Positions 33,935 to 42,940 of a stretch of DNA of 64,000 nucleotides are shown in pieces. The notes beneath the pieces are model-generated. The model did not search any database. It was not told where the DNA came from and saw only the letters and a program-made list of their open reading frames with translations. The translations under genes and the position numbers were made by a program. The number at the start of each line of letters is the position of its first letter. Positions within the stretch are counted from its first letter, which is position 1. Source of the DNA: Coriobacteriaceae bacterium. Its GTDB lineage: Bacteria > Actinomycetota > Coriobacteriia > Coriobacteriales > Coriobacteriaceae. The stretch is from the NCBI GenBank assembly GCA_030525945.1, contig JAUNDT010000006.1, positions 1 through 64,000 of the forward strand. Reading direction: 5' to 3'.

Positions 33935-34597
33935 CTACTTTTTGAAGAGGTAGCCTACGCCACGCACCGTATCAATATGCGCGGCGATCTGCGGGCCCAC
34001 CTTGCTGCGAATGCGACGAATGTGCACGTCAACGGTGCGCGTGCCGCCGCAGTACTCGAAGCCCCACACGTTGTGCAGCAGCACCTCGCGGCTGTACGCG
34101 CGGTTGGGATGGGTGGCCAAAAAGCTCAGCAACGAATACTCCATAAGCGTCAGGTCGACCGGCTCGCCGTCGAGGGACACCTGGTACGTGGCCAGATTGA
34201 TCGTGAGGTTATCCACCGTGAGAATCTCGCCCGAGACCTCTTCCTCATCGGGGCCCAGCAGCAGGCGCACGCGTGCCTCGAGCTCGGAGGGGCTGGCGTC
34301 GGAGCAGATGAAGTCCGCGCGCACTGCCTCGGGCAAGTGCAGGTCGGACAGGCTGATCTCATCCACGATGAGCAGCATCGGAATATCACCGCGGGCATTC
34401 AGCCACGACGCCATCGCGTCGATGCGGTCGGGTCGAACGCCGTCGGCGTCGAGCACGAGCAGCGCAAAATCGCGCGCCGCGCCCGGCGAATCGGGCGTGG
34501 CGGAATCGACCTCGATCCCCAACGTGGTATTCAGCGTACCTACAAACTCACGCAGCCGCGTGGTGCGAGCCATGAACAAAATGGACGGAGCAGACAT
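33935..34597 (-). CDS. glnR: GlnR-like orphan OmpR-family regulator
   Basis: 220 residues. The N-terminal receiver is degenerate: the acidic pair of strand 1 is absent (PSILFMARTTRL), there is no conserved Lys, but Asp50 is kept, as in actinobacterial GlnR, which works without phosphorylation. The C-terminal winged helix has LTLMEYSLLSFLATHP, then CGGTRTVDVHIRRIRSKVG, very close to GlnR. GlnR controls nitrogen assimilation genes; glnA lies directly upstream in the same direction, with 30 bases between the genes. GGAGG precedes the ATG at 34597. Confidence 0.8.
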   Translation of the reverse strand: MSAPSILFMARTTRLREFVGTLNTTLGIEVDSATPDSPGAARDFALLVLDADGVRPDRIDAMASWLNARGDIPMLLIVDEISLSDLHLPEAVRADFICSDASPSELEARVRLLLGPDEEEVSGEILTVDNLTINLATYQVSLDGEPVDLTLMEYSLLSFLATHPNRAYSREVLLHNVWGFEYCGGTRTVDVHIRRIRSKVGPQIAAHIDTVRGVGYLFKK

Positions 34598-34627
34598 ACC
34601 CAACCTCCAAAAGCGCAGCGATCACAA

Positions 34628-35965
34628 CTAGGAATTTGCCAGGTACCGCTTGAGTTCCCACTCGGTAACCGTCGAGTTGAAGCGATCCCATTCGTCGCGT
34701 TTCTTTTTGAGGAAGAAGGCGTGGATGTGCTCGCCCAGCGCGTCCTTCATGAAGTCGGAGCTCTCGAACACGTCGAGCGCCTCGTCGAGGTTGCGCGGCA
34801 GCGGGTCGATGCCGCGGGCGCGCAGCTCGCGCTCGGGCAGGCGCAGCAGGTCGGAAGTCGCCTCCTCGGGCAGTTCCAGGCCGCGCTGGATGCCGTCGAG
34901 GCCGGCGGCGAGCGTCACGGTGTTCACCAAGTATGGGTTGGCCATGGGGTCGGGGCTGCGCAGCTCGATGCGGGCCGCCAGCTGCTTGCCGGGCTTGTAG
35001 ATGGGCACACGGATCATGGCGGAGCGGTTACGCAGGCCCCAGGTGGCGTAGCGCGGGCCGTTGCCCACGCCGGCGCTCAGGCGCTTGTACGAATTGACTG
35101 TGGGGTTGGTGATGGCGCTGATCTCAGAGGCATGCGCTAGGATGCCCGCCATGTAGCTCTTGGCGATCGGCGACAGATGGTAGTCGGCGTCCTCGCCCCA
35201 AAACACGTTGTTGCCCTCGCGGTCGAACAGCGACTGGTGCAGCAGCATGGCCGACGACGAGCCCTTGGCCAGCGGCTTTGGCATGAACGACGCGTGGATC
35301 CCGGCCTCGTAGGCAGTCGTGCGGATCACGTGCTTGGCCGTCATGATCGCGTCGGACATAGTCAGCGCCTCGGCATGGCGCATCGAGATGCCGTTTTGCG
35401 AATGACCGGAGCTGTGGAACGAGTACTCGACCGGAATGCTCATCTTTTCCAGCATGAGGACGGTCGAGCGGCGCAGGTCGCGCGCGGAATCGGACGGCGT
35501 GAGGTCAAAGTAGCCCACCTGGTCGAGCGGCTCGGGCGTATGCTCGTCCTTGAAGTAGTAGAACTCCAGCTCAGCGCCCACGTTCATGATATAGCCGAGC
35601 TTTTCGGCACGGGTGAACATGCGGCGCAGCGCCTCGCGGGAATCGCCGGCGAAGTGCTGGCGGTCGGGCGTGCACACGTCGCAGAAGATGCGCGCGGCGC
35701 CGTCTTGCTTGGGGCGCCAGGGCAGGATCTGGAACGTGGAGGCATCGGGAAACGCCAGCATATCGGCCTCGTCGGGCGTGGTGAAGCCCTCGATGGCCGA
35801 GCCGTCGAACCCGATGCCCTCCTCAAAGGCGACCTCAAGATCCTCGGGCGAAATCGCGAAGCTCTTGAGGCGGCCCAGCACGTCGGTGAACCACAGGCGG
35901 ATGAAGCGGATGTCGCGCTCCTCAACGCTCCGAAGAACGAAGTCGATGTTCTGCTGACGATCCAT
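34628..35965 (-). CDS. glnA: glutamine synthetase type I (alpha subtype)
   Basis: 445 residues, the length of the short GSI-alpha subtype that is feedback-regulated rather than adenylylated. It makes glutamine from glutamate, ammonia and ATP in a dodecamer. Motifs: GFDGSAIEGFTTPDEADM at the N-terminal domain, the VGAELEFYYF metal site, HSSGHSQNGISMRHAEAL, NPTVNSYKRLSAG, and NRSAMIRVP (substrate arginine). AAGGAG precedes the ATG. The putative GlnR box upstream and glnR downstream point to nitrogen control. Confidence 0.95.
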   Translation of the reverse strand: MDRQQNIDFVLRSVEERDIRFIRLWFTDVLGRLKSFAISPEDLEVAFEEGIGFDGSAIEGFTTPDEADMLAFPDASTFQILPWRPKQDGAARIFCDVCTPDRQHFAGDSREALRRMFTRAEKLGYIMNVGAELEFYYFKDEHTPEPLDQVGYFDLTPSDSARDLRRSTVLMLEKMSIPVEYSFHSSGHSQNGISMRHAEALTMSDAIMTAKHVIRTTAYEAGIHASFMPKPLAKGSSSAMLLHQSLFDREGNNVFWGEDADYHLSPIAKSYMAGILAHASEISAITNPTVNSYKRLSAGVGNGPRYATWGLRNRSAMIRVPIYKPGKQLAARIELRSPDPMANPYLVNTVTLAAGLDGIQRGLELPEEATSDLLRLPERELRARGIDPLPRNLDEALDVFESSDFMKDALGEHIHAFFLKKKRDEWDRFNSTVTEWELKRYLANS

Positions 35966-36010
35966 GACGAGCTCCTTCGCGGCAGGAATTCATATATGCT
36001 CGCCTATTTT

Positions 36011-36037
36011 CTCACACCTGTGTTTCGGTGCGGTTTC
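36011..36037 (-). promoter_or_regulatory. candidate GlnR operator upstream of glnA
   Basis: On the minus strand the elements GAAAC (36033-36037), GAAAC (36022-36026) and GTGAG (36011-36015) are spaced exactly 11 bases, matching the known 5+6 base periodicity of actinobacterial GlnR boxes. An A/T-rich CATATAT that could be the -10 lies between this and the glnA start. Confidence 0.55.
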
Positions 36038-36260
36038 ACGACCGGGCGCCGACGTTGCGCCCGAGTTTCTCGGCCGTGCGGTCCAGGCCCTCGCACGCGG
36101 GGCAGCTCGTGCGCTTGGACGGCGTGCAGCTCGAGCACGCGCCTCCGCACGAGCCGGCCTGCGCGCAGTCCCCGCACGTGCCTTTTTTGCGCACGCGCAG
36201 CACCACAGCCGCGAACGCCACGGCGATCAGCACCAGTATCACAACGTCGATTATCGACAT
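36036..36260 (-). CDS. FeoB-associated Cys-rich membrane protein
   Basis: 74 residues: a membrane helix (about 4-22) then a cytoplasmic Cys cluster CGDCAQAGSCGGACSSC and one CPAC. This is the small companion found after feoB in many Gram-positive bacteria. It is thought to help FeoB assembly or iron handling. The gene starts 40 bases after the feoB stop. GAGGAG precedes the ATG. Confidence 0.88.
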   Translation of the reverse strand: MSIIDVVILVLIAVAFAAVVLRVRKKGTCGDCAQAGSCGGACSSCTPSKRTSCPACEGLDRTAEKLGRNVGARS

Positions 36261-36300
36261 GGGACTCCTCTCTATAGGGCCAGCTTAATTGTGCAGCACC

Positions 36301-38640
36301 TTACGCCTTGCGTGAAGCCGCCGGCGCAGGCGCGCCCGAGGCCGGTGCCGCGCTCTCGTCCCACGCGTAGGCCGGCATGGGGCGGAAGAGCTGGAACAAC
36401 ATGAGTGCGGCAAACGCCACGGCAACAACGGTCCACACGCTGAACACGCCGGTGGCTGCCAGGTAGAACTGGTTGATCATAAGGCCGATCACCCACGCGA
36501 ACCCGCACTCGTAACCCAATGCGATCGCCGTCCACTTGGCGGAGTTCATCTGAGCGCGGATCGTTCCCATGGCCGCGAAGCACGGGGCGCACAGCAGGTT
36601 GAAGGCGCCGAACGCCGCAATGGCGCCCGCGCTGGGGAACAGCGCCGCAAACGCGGACCACAGGCTCGGGTCGGTCTCGGTGGCGTCGGCCAGGTGCAGC
36701 AGGGAGGCCGCCGTGGCCATCACGTTCTCCTTGGCAACGAGCCCCGTGACGGACATGGCCGTGGCCTGCCAGGTGTCAAATCCGAGCGGGGCAAAGATCC
36801 AGCTCACCGCGCCGGCAATGGCCGCAAGCAGGGAGAAGTCCGTGTACTCCTCGGGCACACCGGCCATGGAGGGCAGGTAGCCGAACGCACCCTCGAACAC
36901 GCCGAAGCTCGACAGGAACCACACCACGATGGTGGACGCGAAGATGATCGTGAACGCCTTTTTAACGTATGCGCTCACGCGCTCCCATACGTGCAGGGCC
37001 CAGCTGCGCGCGCTCGGCATGTGGTAGGCGGGCAGTTCCATGACGAACGGGGTGGGGCGGCCGGCGAACAGGCGCGTCTTTTTGAGCATGATGCCCGAGA
37101 CGATCACCGCGAACACGCCCAGGAAGTAGAAGAGCGGCGCGATCCAGCTGGACTCCGCGTCGCCGATGAGGGCGCCCATAACGAGCGCGATGACCGGCAG
37201 CTTGGCGCCGCAGGGGATGAACGTGGTGGTCATAACCGTCATGCGGCGGTCTTTCTCGTTCTCGATGGTCTTGGTGGCGAGCACGCCGGGCACGCCGCAG
37301 CCCGTGGACACGAGCATGGGGATGAACGACTTGCCCGAAAGGCCGAAGCGGCGAAACACGCGGTCCATCACGAATGCGACGCGCGCCATGTAGCCGCAGT
37401 CCTCGAGGAAGGACAGGAGGATGAACAGCACGAGCATCTGCGGGATAAAGCCGAGCACCGCGCCCACGCCCGCCACGATGCCGTCGCACACGAGGCTGAT
37501 GACCATGTCGCTCGCGCCCGCGGCGGCAAGCCAGCCCTCGAACATCGCCGGCACGCTTGGCATCGCGGTTCCGAAGAACTCCCAGCCCTCGCCGAAGAGA
37601 CTGTCGTTCACCCAGTCGGTCATGGCGGTGCCGAAGGTCGAAATGGCCAGGTAGTACACGCCGAACATGATGACGGCGAAGATCGGCAGGCCAAGCCAGC
37701 GGTTGGTCACGATGCGGTCGATCTTCTCGGACGTGCTCATTTTGGCGGGCGCCTTGGTGAGACACTCGTCCACGATGTGCGCGATTACGCCGTAGCGCTC
37801 GCCCGTGATGATGGACTCGGCGTCGTCGTCGCAGTCGCGCTCGCATGCCGCGATGAGGCTCTCCAGGCTCTCGGCGGCGCTGGCGGGCAGTGCGAGCTCG
37901 GCCATGATGGCGGCGTCGTGCTCGAACAGCTTGACGGCGTAGTAGCGGCGCTTGCGCGCGTCGATGGTTTTGGGGAGCAGCGCCTCGACCTGGGCGAGGA
38001 CGTCCTCAATGGCGCGGTCGAATGTCTGGCAAGGGGCGGCGGGGCGGGTTGCGGCGGCCATGGGTCGGGTGGAGGTCGCGGCGACGTTCGCGGCTGCGGC
38101 GGCGGCCATGGCGGGACGGGCGTCAGCATTCGCAGCGGCGCTGGAGGCGGCCGTCTTCCTCGCAACCTCGATCAACTCGTCCACACCGCTGTTCTTGAGC
38201 GCCGAGATCGACACGACCGGGCATCCCAAGCGCTTCTGCAGGGCGGGCACATCGATGGCGTCCCCGCTTTTTGCCAGCAGGTCAGCCATGTTCAACGCCA
38301 CGACAACCGGCAGGCCTGTCTCGATGACCTGCAGCGCGAGATACAGATTGCGCTCGAGGTTCGTGGCGTCGAGCACCTGGATCACCACGTCCGGCTCGCC
38401 GCTCATGAGGTAATCGCGCGACACGCGCTCCTCGGGGCTGTACGGAGACAGCGAGTAGATGCCGGGCAGGTCGGTGACGACCACGCCCTTGTCGCGCGAC
38501 AGGAGCGCTTCCTTTTTCTCGACTGTAACGCCGGGCCAGTTGCCCACGTAGCCATTGGCGCCGGTTATAAGGTTGAACAGGGTGGTCTTGCCGCAATTGG
38601 GATTGCCGGCAAGGGCGATGTGCAGTGTTTGATCCGCCAT
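36301..38640 (-). CDS. feoB: ferrous iron transporter FeoB
   Basis: 779 residues. The N-terminal G domain has G1 GNPNCGKTT (12-20), G2 around 33-40, G3 DLPG (57-60), G4 NMAD (117-120), followed by a helical insertion that includes an Ala-rich low-complexity segment (about 165-205). The membrane part has two Gate/nucleoside-recognition repeats, with STGCGVPGVLATKTIENEKDRR and FIPCGAKLPV. It imports Fe(II) across the cytoplasmic membrane. Two feoA genes precede it and a Cys-rich companion follows. Confidence 0.97.
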   Translation of the reverse strand: MADQTLHIALAGNPNCGKTTLFNLITGANGYVGNWPGVTVEKKEALLSRDKGVVVTDLPGIYSLSPYSPEERVSRDYLMSGEPDVVIQVLDATNLERNLYLALQVIETGLPVVVALNMADLLAKSGDAIDVPALQKRLGCPVVSISALKNSGVDELIEVARKTAASSAAANADARPAMAAAAAANVAATSTRPMAAATRPAAPCQTFDRAIEDVLAQVEALLPKTIDARKRRYYAVKLFEHDAAIMAELALPASAAESLESLIAACERDCDDDAESIITGERYGVIAHIVDECLTKAPAKMSTSEKIDRIVTNRWLGLPIFAVIMFGVYYLAISTFGTAMTDWVNDSLFGEGWEFFGTAMPSVPAMFEGWLAAAGASDMVISLVCDGIVAGVGAVLGFIPQMLVLFILLSFLEDCGYMARVAFVMDRVFRRFGLSGKSFIPMLVSTGCGVPGVLATKTIENEKDRRMTVMTTTFIPCGAKLPVIALVMGALIGDAESSWIAPLFYFLGVFAVIVSGIMLKKTRLFAGRPTPFVMELPAYHMPSARSWALHVWERVSAYVKKAFTIIFASTIVVWFLSSFGVFEGAFGYLPSMAGVPEEYTDFSLLAAIAGAVSWIFAPLGFDTWQATAMSVTGLVAKENVMATAASLLHLADATETDPSLWSAFAALFPSAGAIAAFGAFNLLCAPCFAAMGTIRAQMNSAKWTAIALGYECGFAWVIGLMINQFYLAATGVFSVWTVVAVAFAALMLFQLFRPMPAYAWDESAAPASGAPAPAASRKA

Positions 38641-38724
38641 GCGAACCTTCTTTTCTCTTGGCTTTGAAACGTATTCGTTGCTGAGTTGGCCCGTGCCCGA
38701 ATTGCTTCCGCGCGCGTATCATTT

Positions 38725-38740
38725 GTTAGACATGGCTAAC
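38725..38740. promoter_or_regulatory. palindromic operator candidate upstream of feoB
   Basis: GTTAGACATGGCTAAC, a perfect 5+5 palindrome with a 6-base centre, 85 bases before the feoB start in the feoA-feoB gap. Its half sites resemble those of DtxR/IdeR-type iron-dependent repressors, although the spacer is longer than the classical one. feoB may therefore have its own iron-regulated promoter. Confidence 0.5.
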
Positions 38741-38772
38741 TCTACCGATAGAACTATGCTCGTTGTAGCGCA

Positions 38773-38994
38773 TTACGCGACCTCAACGATCGCGGCCTCC
38801 TCCTTTCGGATGGACAGTTCGTAGCCGCGCACGGTGATTTCGACCGGATCGCCCAGCGGCGCCACCTTCACGACCTTGAACGGCGTTCCCTTAATGAGAC
38901 CCAAGTCCATGAGGTGACGGCGCAGCGCGCCCTCGCCGTGGAGCTTGACGATGGTGGCGCTCTCCCCCACCTTCACGTCTGCCAGCGATTTCAT
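38773..38994 (-). CDS. feoA: FeoA domain protein (second copy)
   Basis: 73 residues, an SH3-like FeoA fold with the LMDLGLIKGTPFKVVKVAPLGDP core and the end YELSIRKEEAAIVEV. It assists FeoB at the cytoplasmic face. GGGGAGG before ATG 38994 fixes the start, 11 codons inside the open frame. Confidence 0.92.
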   Translation of the reverse strand: MKSLADVKVGESATIVKLHGEGALRRHLMDLGLIKGTPFKVVKVAPLGDPVEITVRGYELSIRKEEAAIVEVA

Positions 38995-39045
38995 GCTTCC
39001 TCCCCTCTGTGCTCGATTGGCGTGCATTCCACGCGCAGTACCCGG

Positions 39046-39279
39046 CTAGGCTGCCATGATGTGCTGCGCGACCTTGGCGTCCAGCCCAAAGCGCGCGCCC
39101 TTGACAAGCACGATGATGTTCGCGCTCGACGAGGAGACCACGTGCACCTCGGCGCCGTCAACAAAGCCGATTTCCTGCAAGTGACGCTTCATGTCCTCGT
39201 TGCCGCGTACGCGGCGAACCGTGACGGTGTCGCCGGCTCGAACCAGCGACAGCGGCAGGACCTGACCCATGTTCTGCAT
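39046..39279 (-). CDS. feoA: FeoA domain protein (first copy)
   Basis: 77 residues with LVRAGDTVTVRRVRGNED, HLQEIGFVDGAEV and FGLDAKVAQHI, a second FeoA-type SH3 domain. A perfect AGGAGGTG lies 7 bases before ATG 39279, so the ATG nine codons earlier is not the start. It is followed after 51 bases by the other feoA. Two separate FeoA proteins plus FeoB is a known but less common arrangement. Confidence 0.92.
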   Translation of the reverse strand: MQNMGQVLPLSLVRAGDTVTVRRVRGNEDMKRHLQEIGFVDGAEVHVVSSSSANIIVLVKGARFGLDAKVAQHIMAA

Positions 39280-39466
39280 GAAAAGCACCTCCTGTGGAAT
39301 GTTCACCAGAGTAAACTACCACAGGAAAAGTGCTTGGCGATTGAGAAGTTCGCCTTTATTTACTTTTTGCACGAATATCAGGGCGGCGGACGATCTGGCT
39401 GGCAACTCGAACGTAGGGTGCACCTGGGGCATCCGGGATGACCATGGCATTCGTCTTGTGTGGGCG

Positions 39467-39507
39467 GGGCGCGTCCGAGGCGGGAAGAGCCCGCCTCGGG
39501 CGCGCCC
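39467..39507 (-). terminator. strong hairpin between the thiamine ABC genes and feo
   Basis: 18-base arms (39490-39507 with 39467-39484) pair with one G-U around a 5-base loop, about 85 bases past the ATPase stop. It lacks a T run, but its strength suggests termination or mRNA 3' end protection. The remainder of 39280-39591 holds the feo promoter; I see no clear box. Confidence 0.6.
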
Positions 39508-39591
39508 GTCACCGACCCGGATCAGCTCAGGTCCCTCATCGCTCGCCTTCATCCATCCCGTCCGGCAACAGGCATGAAACGGCGAGCTCGC

Positions 39592-40347
39592 TTACCTACT
39601 CAACATATCGAGCACCCGACGCTTGTGCACCAGGAACTCCTCGGTAAGCTCAAAGCCCGCTCGCTCGCCGCGTGCACGCATGATGCGCTCGCGCCCCGCG
39701 ATGCACGTTGGCTCGCCGCGCTGCGGGTTGCCGCGCATGACATACACCGCATCGGCAAGCATGAGGGCCTCGTCGATGTCGTGCGTGACCACGAGCGCAG
39801 TTGTGCCCATGCGTTCGACCACGTCGAGAAACCAAGTGTGCATGTCCGCCTTGGTAAAGGCGTCCAACGCCGAGAACGGCTCGTCGAGCAGCATGAATTC
39901 ATGGGAAAACAGGTAACTGCGCAAAAGGGCGGCGCGCTGGCGCATGCCGCCCGAGAGCTCGCTCGGCCAGCGCATGGCGATTCCCTCAAGCCCGAAGATC
40001 CCGAAGAGCTCGAGCGCCTGGGCGCGGGCTTCCTGTGCGGGGACTCCGCGCAGCACCAAAGGCAGCGCGACGTTGTCCACAATGCGCTTATGCTGCAGGA
40101 GCAGGTCTTTTTGCAGCATATAGGACAGGTGGCCCGGGCATCCGGTGATGTCCTCGCCGTCCAAGAGGACGCGGCCCTCGCTTGGCGCGGCAAGCCCGGC
40201 GATCACGTGGAACAGCGTTGTTTTGCCGCAGCCCGAAGGTCCGAGCAGGCACGCGATGCGCCCCGACTCGACCGTAAGACTCACGCGATCGAGGATTTTC
40301 TCGGTTCCAAACTGCTGCGAAACCGATTCGACTTTCAAACACGCCAT
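39592..40347 (-). CDS. thiZ: ABC transporter ATPase, thiamine-precursor uptake
   Basis: 251 residues with Walker A GPSGCGKTT (36-44), Q-loop YMLQKDLL, signature ELSGGMRQR, Walker B FMLLDEPFSALD and switch His in VVTHDIDEAL. It belongs to the SsuB/TauB/ThiZ group that powers uptake of sulfonates or pyrimidine precursors. The TPP riboswitch and NMT1-like receptor in the same operon point to a thiamine precursor. GAGGGG precedes ATG 40347. A repeat element separates it from the receptor gene. Confidence 0.88.
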   Translation of the reverse strand: MACLKVESVSQQFGTEKILDRVSLTVESGRIACLLGPSGCGKTTLFHVIAGLAAPSEGRVLLDGEDITGCPGHLSYMLQKDLLLQHKRIVDNVALPLVLRGVPAQEARAQALELFGIFGLEGIAMRWPSELSGGMRQRAALLRSYLFSHEFMLLDEPFSALDAFTKADMHTWFLDVVERMGTTALVVTHDIDEALMLADAVYVMRGNPQRGEPTCIAGRERIMRARGERAGFELTEEFLVHKRRVLDMLSR

Positions 40348-40419
40348 CAGGCGCCCCTCTCTACCGCAGCCGCCACCCGCAAACAGCCTAGCAATAGAGG
40401 CCGTTTTCCATCCTTCCAC

Positions 40420-40647
40420 AAACCTCCCCCGCATTGGGGGTGGTTTAGGGCATCGCATTTTAAACCTCCCCTTCATTGGGGGAGGTTTGAGGCACGCAAA
40501 CGAGATACCCCGAATAAGAATCAACAAAACCGCAGGATTCCGTTGCACGAAATCGCCAGTGAGCCCCCGAGTTACTCAAAACCACCCCCAATATAGGGGA
40601 GGTTTTCTGAGCGAGGCCCCAAACCAGCCCCAATGCAGGGGAGGTTT
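40420..40647. mobile_element. ~228 bp palindromic repeat element, copy 1 (MITE-like)
   Basis: Four hairpin units of the type AAACCTCCCC, NNCATT, GGGGGTGGTTT: direct at 40420-40447 and 40462-40489 (42 bases apart), inverted at 40578-40606 and 40621-40647 (43 apart), around an 88-base centre. The same layout recurs at 49732-49961. It has no coding capacity and lies within the thiamine transporter operon. Confidence 0.7.
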
Positions 40648-40761
40648 GGGGCGCACGCGCAAAATCGCCGTGCGCGACACGAGAGACGCATACGGCTGCA
40701 CGCAAAACTGCATTCCTCTGGCGTGCAGACCGCCTCGCAGCCCAAGACGCCAAATCGCTTC

Positions 40762-41814
40762 CTATGCCACGAACTCTTCGGTCATACCGGCGCCGGGCTC
40801 GATCTTAGGCGCAAACCCCTGGTCGCCCACCCATTCAAAGAAGGCATCCCAACGGTCCCGGTCAATGACGCCCCAAGCCTCGGCATCCGCCTGATATTGC
40901 TCGGCCAAGTAGCGCTGACTTGCCTGCACGAGCTCAGGTTCGAGCTCCGGAGCGGCCTTGAGCAAGACCTCCGCCGCACCCTGCGGATCCTTGATGCAGT
41001 CCTCGTAACCGCGACGTGTTGCATCCATAAACGCCTGGACCATCTTGGCGTCATCGGCGATCACATCGTTGTTCGCAATGATAACCGGCGTATAGAAGTC
41101 AAAGACGGGGTCGATATCGGCAAAGGCGAAGTAGTTCGTGTCGAGCCCCGCGAGCTTGCACTTCTCGCCCGCCCATGCCCAGTAAATCCAAATGGAGTCA
41201 ACCTGGTTAGTGGAAAGCGCCGTGACCTCATCTGTCACGGTGGAGGGAATCATCTCGACCTGGGAGAAGTCGCCGCCATCGGCCTCCACGCAGCGCTCGA
41301 TAACGCCCTGCTCAATGGGCATCTCCCACGTTGCGTACGTGTGGCCCGCCATGTCGGCCGGGCTGTCGATGCCCTTCTCCTTCATGCTGATGATGCCCGA
41401 CGTGTTGTGCTGGATAATCGCGGCAATGGCCGTGACGGGCAGGCTGTCCTTGCCCGACACGTACGACGCCATGGTGTCCTGAAAGCTCACGCCGAACTCG
41501 GCGTCGCCCGCGGCCACCAGCGCGTCGGCGCCGTTCTCGGGCGCCTGGACGATCTCGACCTCGAGACCGGCCTCTTTGTAGTAGCCGCGCTCCGCCGCAA
41601 CGTAAATGCCCGTGTGGTTGGTGTTGGGTGTCCAGTCCAGCGCAAACGTGACCTTACGAAGGCCCTTGGCGCCCGAGGCGCTGCCAGCGGAGCCGTTGCC
41701 ATCGCCCGCGCCGCAGCCCGCAAGAGCGCCCGCGCCGGCAAGGCCCAGGCCGGCCGCACCGGCGCACAGTACGGAGCGACGGGAAACCGAATAATGACTG
41801 TTGTTTGCAAACAT
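40762..41814 (-). CDS. thiY: NMT1/THI5-like substrate-binding lipoprotein
   Basis: 350 residues. The signal has SRRSVL (Tat-like twin arginine) and lipobox LAGC with Cys34. The mature part starts with KVTFALDWTPNTNHTGIYVAAERGYYKEAGLEVEI, the hallmark of the NMT1/THI5-like family that binds formyl-aminopyrimidine or HMP. It captures a thiamine precursor on the cell surface for the ThiX/ThiZ transporter. GGAAG precedes ATG 41814. It follows thiX in the operon, 118 bases downstream. Confidence 0.9.
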   Translation of the reverse strand: MFANNSHYSVSRRSVLCAGAAGLGLAGAGALAGCGAGDGNGSAGSASGAKGLRKVTFALDWTPNTNHTGIYVAAERGYYKEAGLEVEIVQAPENGADALVAAGDAEFGVSFQDTMASYVSGKDSLPVTAIAAIIQHNTSGIISMKEKGIDSPADMAGHTYATWEMPIEQGVIERCVEADGGDFSQVEMIPSTVTDEVTALSTNQVDSIWIYWAWAGEKCKLAGLDTNYFAFADIDPVFDFYTPVIIANNDVIADDAKMVQAFMDATRRGYEDCIKDPQGAAEVLLKAAPELEPELVQASQRYLAEQYQADAEAWGVIDRDRWDAFFEWVGDQGFAPKIEPGAGMTEEFVA

Positions 41815-41932
41815 GAAAACACTTCCTTTTGAACTTCCGCCGCAGGTAGATTGCCCTGCACGACGGATCATGGATATCGAAGAATCGAATTGCGGACGGT
41901 TGGCGTCCGTGTGGCGCACTCTTGCTGCGCGT

Positions 41933-42940
41933 CTATCCCTTGCTCGTCCGCGAGCAGCGCTCCCACGGTATGGCGACGCGCCTCAACGCATCAACCGCCC
42001 ACATAAGCGCCAGGCTCAACGCGGAAATCAGGAAGATCACCGCGAACATCTTGTCGAACGAATACGCCTTACGAACGCGCGTCATATACACGCCCAGGCC
42101 GGAGAACCCGCCGAGCCACTCCGCGATCACGGCGCCCACGATGGCGTATGCAGCCGAGATCTTGAGGCCGCCGAAGAGCTGCGGCAACGCGGCGGGCAGC
42201 TTGACGTGACGCATGATCTGCCAGCGCGTCGCCCCCATGGCCCGCATGAGGTCCATCTCGTCAGGGTCGACGGAGCGCAGGCCCTCGAGCAGGCCGACCG
42301 TAATGGGGAAGAACGTGGCCACCACGATGAGCACGACTTTGGGCAGCATGCCGTAGCCGAACCACAGCACCAAAAGCGGCGCGATCGCCACCGTCGGTAT
42401 GGTCTGCGTGAGCACCACGATCGGGTAGAACGCGCGGTATAGCAGCTCAAAGCGGTCCATCAGCACGGCGGCGATGAACCCGAGCGCAACGCCCGCGCCA
42501 AGTCCCAGCCCCGCCTCGGCAAGCGAAGTGGCGGCATGGGCGGCGAGCAGCGGCCAGTCGGACACCAGCGCCTGCACCACCGCCGCGGGGCTCGGTAGCA
42601 TAAAGCTGGGTACCAAGCCGGCGCTGCACACGAGCTGCCAGGTGGCGAGCATTGCCACGATGGCGACCGGGGCGGCAAGGCGCAGCGCCACGCGAGCCGC
42701 GTGAGACGTGCCTTGGGATGCCTGACGCACGTTCCGGGTCAACTCGCGAGCCGCGCGGGCCGACTCGCGCGCGCACGTTGCCGATTTGGACGCATCTCCG
42801 CCATGAGAATGGCGAATCCGGCATTGCGATGACGCGCATGTATCCGAATGGCGCTGGGGGCGCTCTCCGCGGTCGGGGCGGTCATCGCAGCCCGCGGCCT
42901 CCGTATGAGCCGCGCGCTCAGGGGAGCCCGTGTTACGCAT
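41933..42940 (-). CDS. thiX: ABC transporter permease, thiamine-precursor uptake
   Basis: 335 residues if started at ATG 42940, which overlaps the stop of the DUF77 gene by 8 bases. The first 80 residues would then be hydrophilic and unusual; a GTG at 42730 is an alternative that gives the normal permease length of about 265. Six membrane segments follow, with the inner-membrane EAA-like loop MDLMRAMGATRWQIMRHVKLPAALPQLFGGLK. It forms the membrane channel with ThiZ. Confidence 0.85.
   Translation of the reverse strand: MRNTGSPERAAHTEAAGCDDRPDRGERPQRHSDTCASSQCRIRHSHGGDASKSATCARESARAARELTRNVRQASQGTSHAARVALRLAAPVAIVAMLATWQLVCSAGLVPSFMLPSPAAVVQALVSDWPLLAAHAATSLAEAGLGLGAGVALGFIAAVLMDRFELLYRAFYPIVVLTQTIPTVAIAPLLVLWFGYGMLPKVVLIVVATFFPITVGLLEGLRSVDPDEMDLMRAMGATRWQIMRHVKLPAALPQLFGGLKISAAYAIVGAVIAEWLGGFSGLGVYMTRVRKAYSFDKMFAVIFLISALSLALMWAVDALRRVAIPWERCSRTSKG

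Noticed and set aside
40420-40647. CRISPR-like array
   Set aside because: Units are palindromic, change orientation and have irregular spacers (14 and 88 bases); no cas genes.
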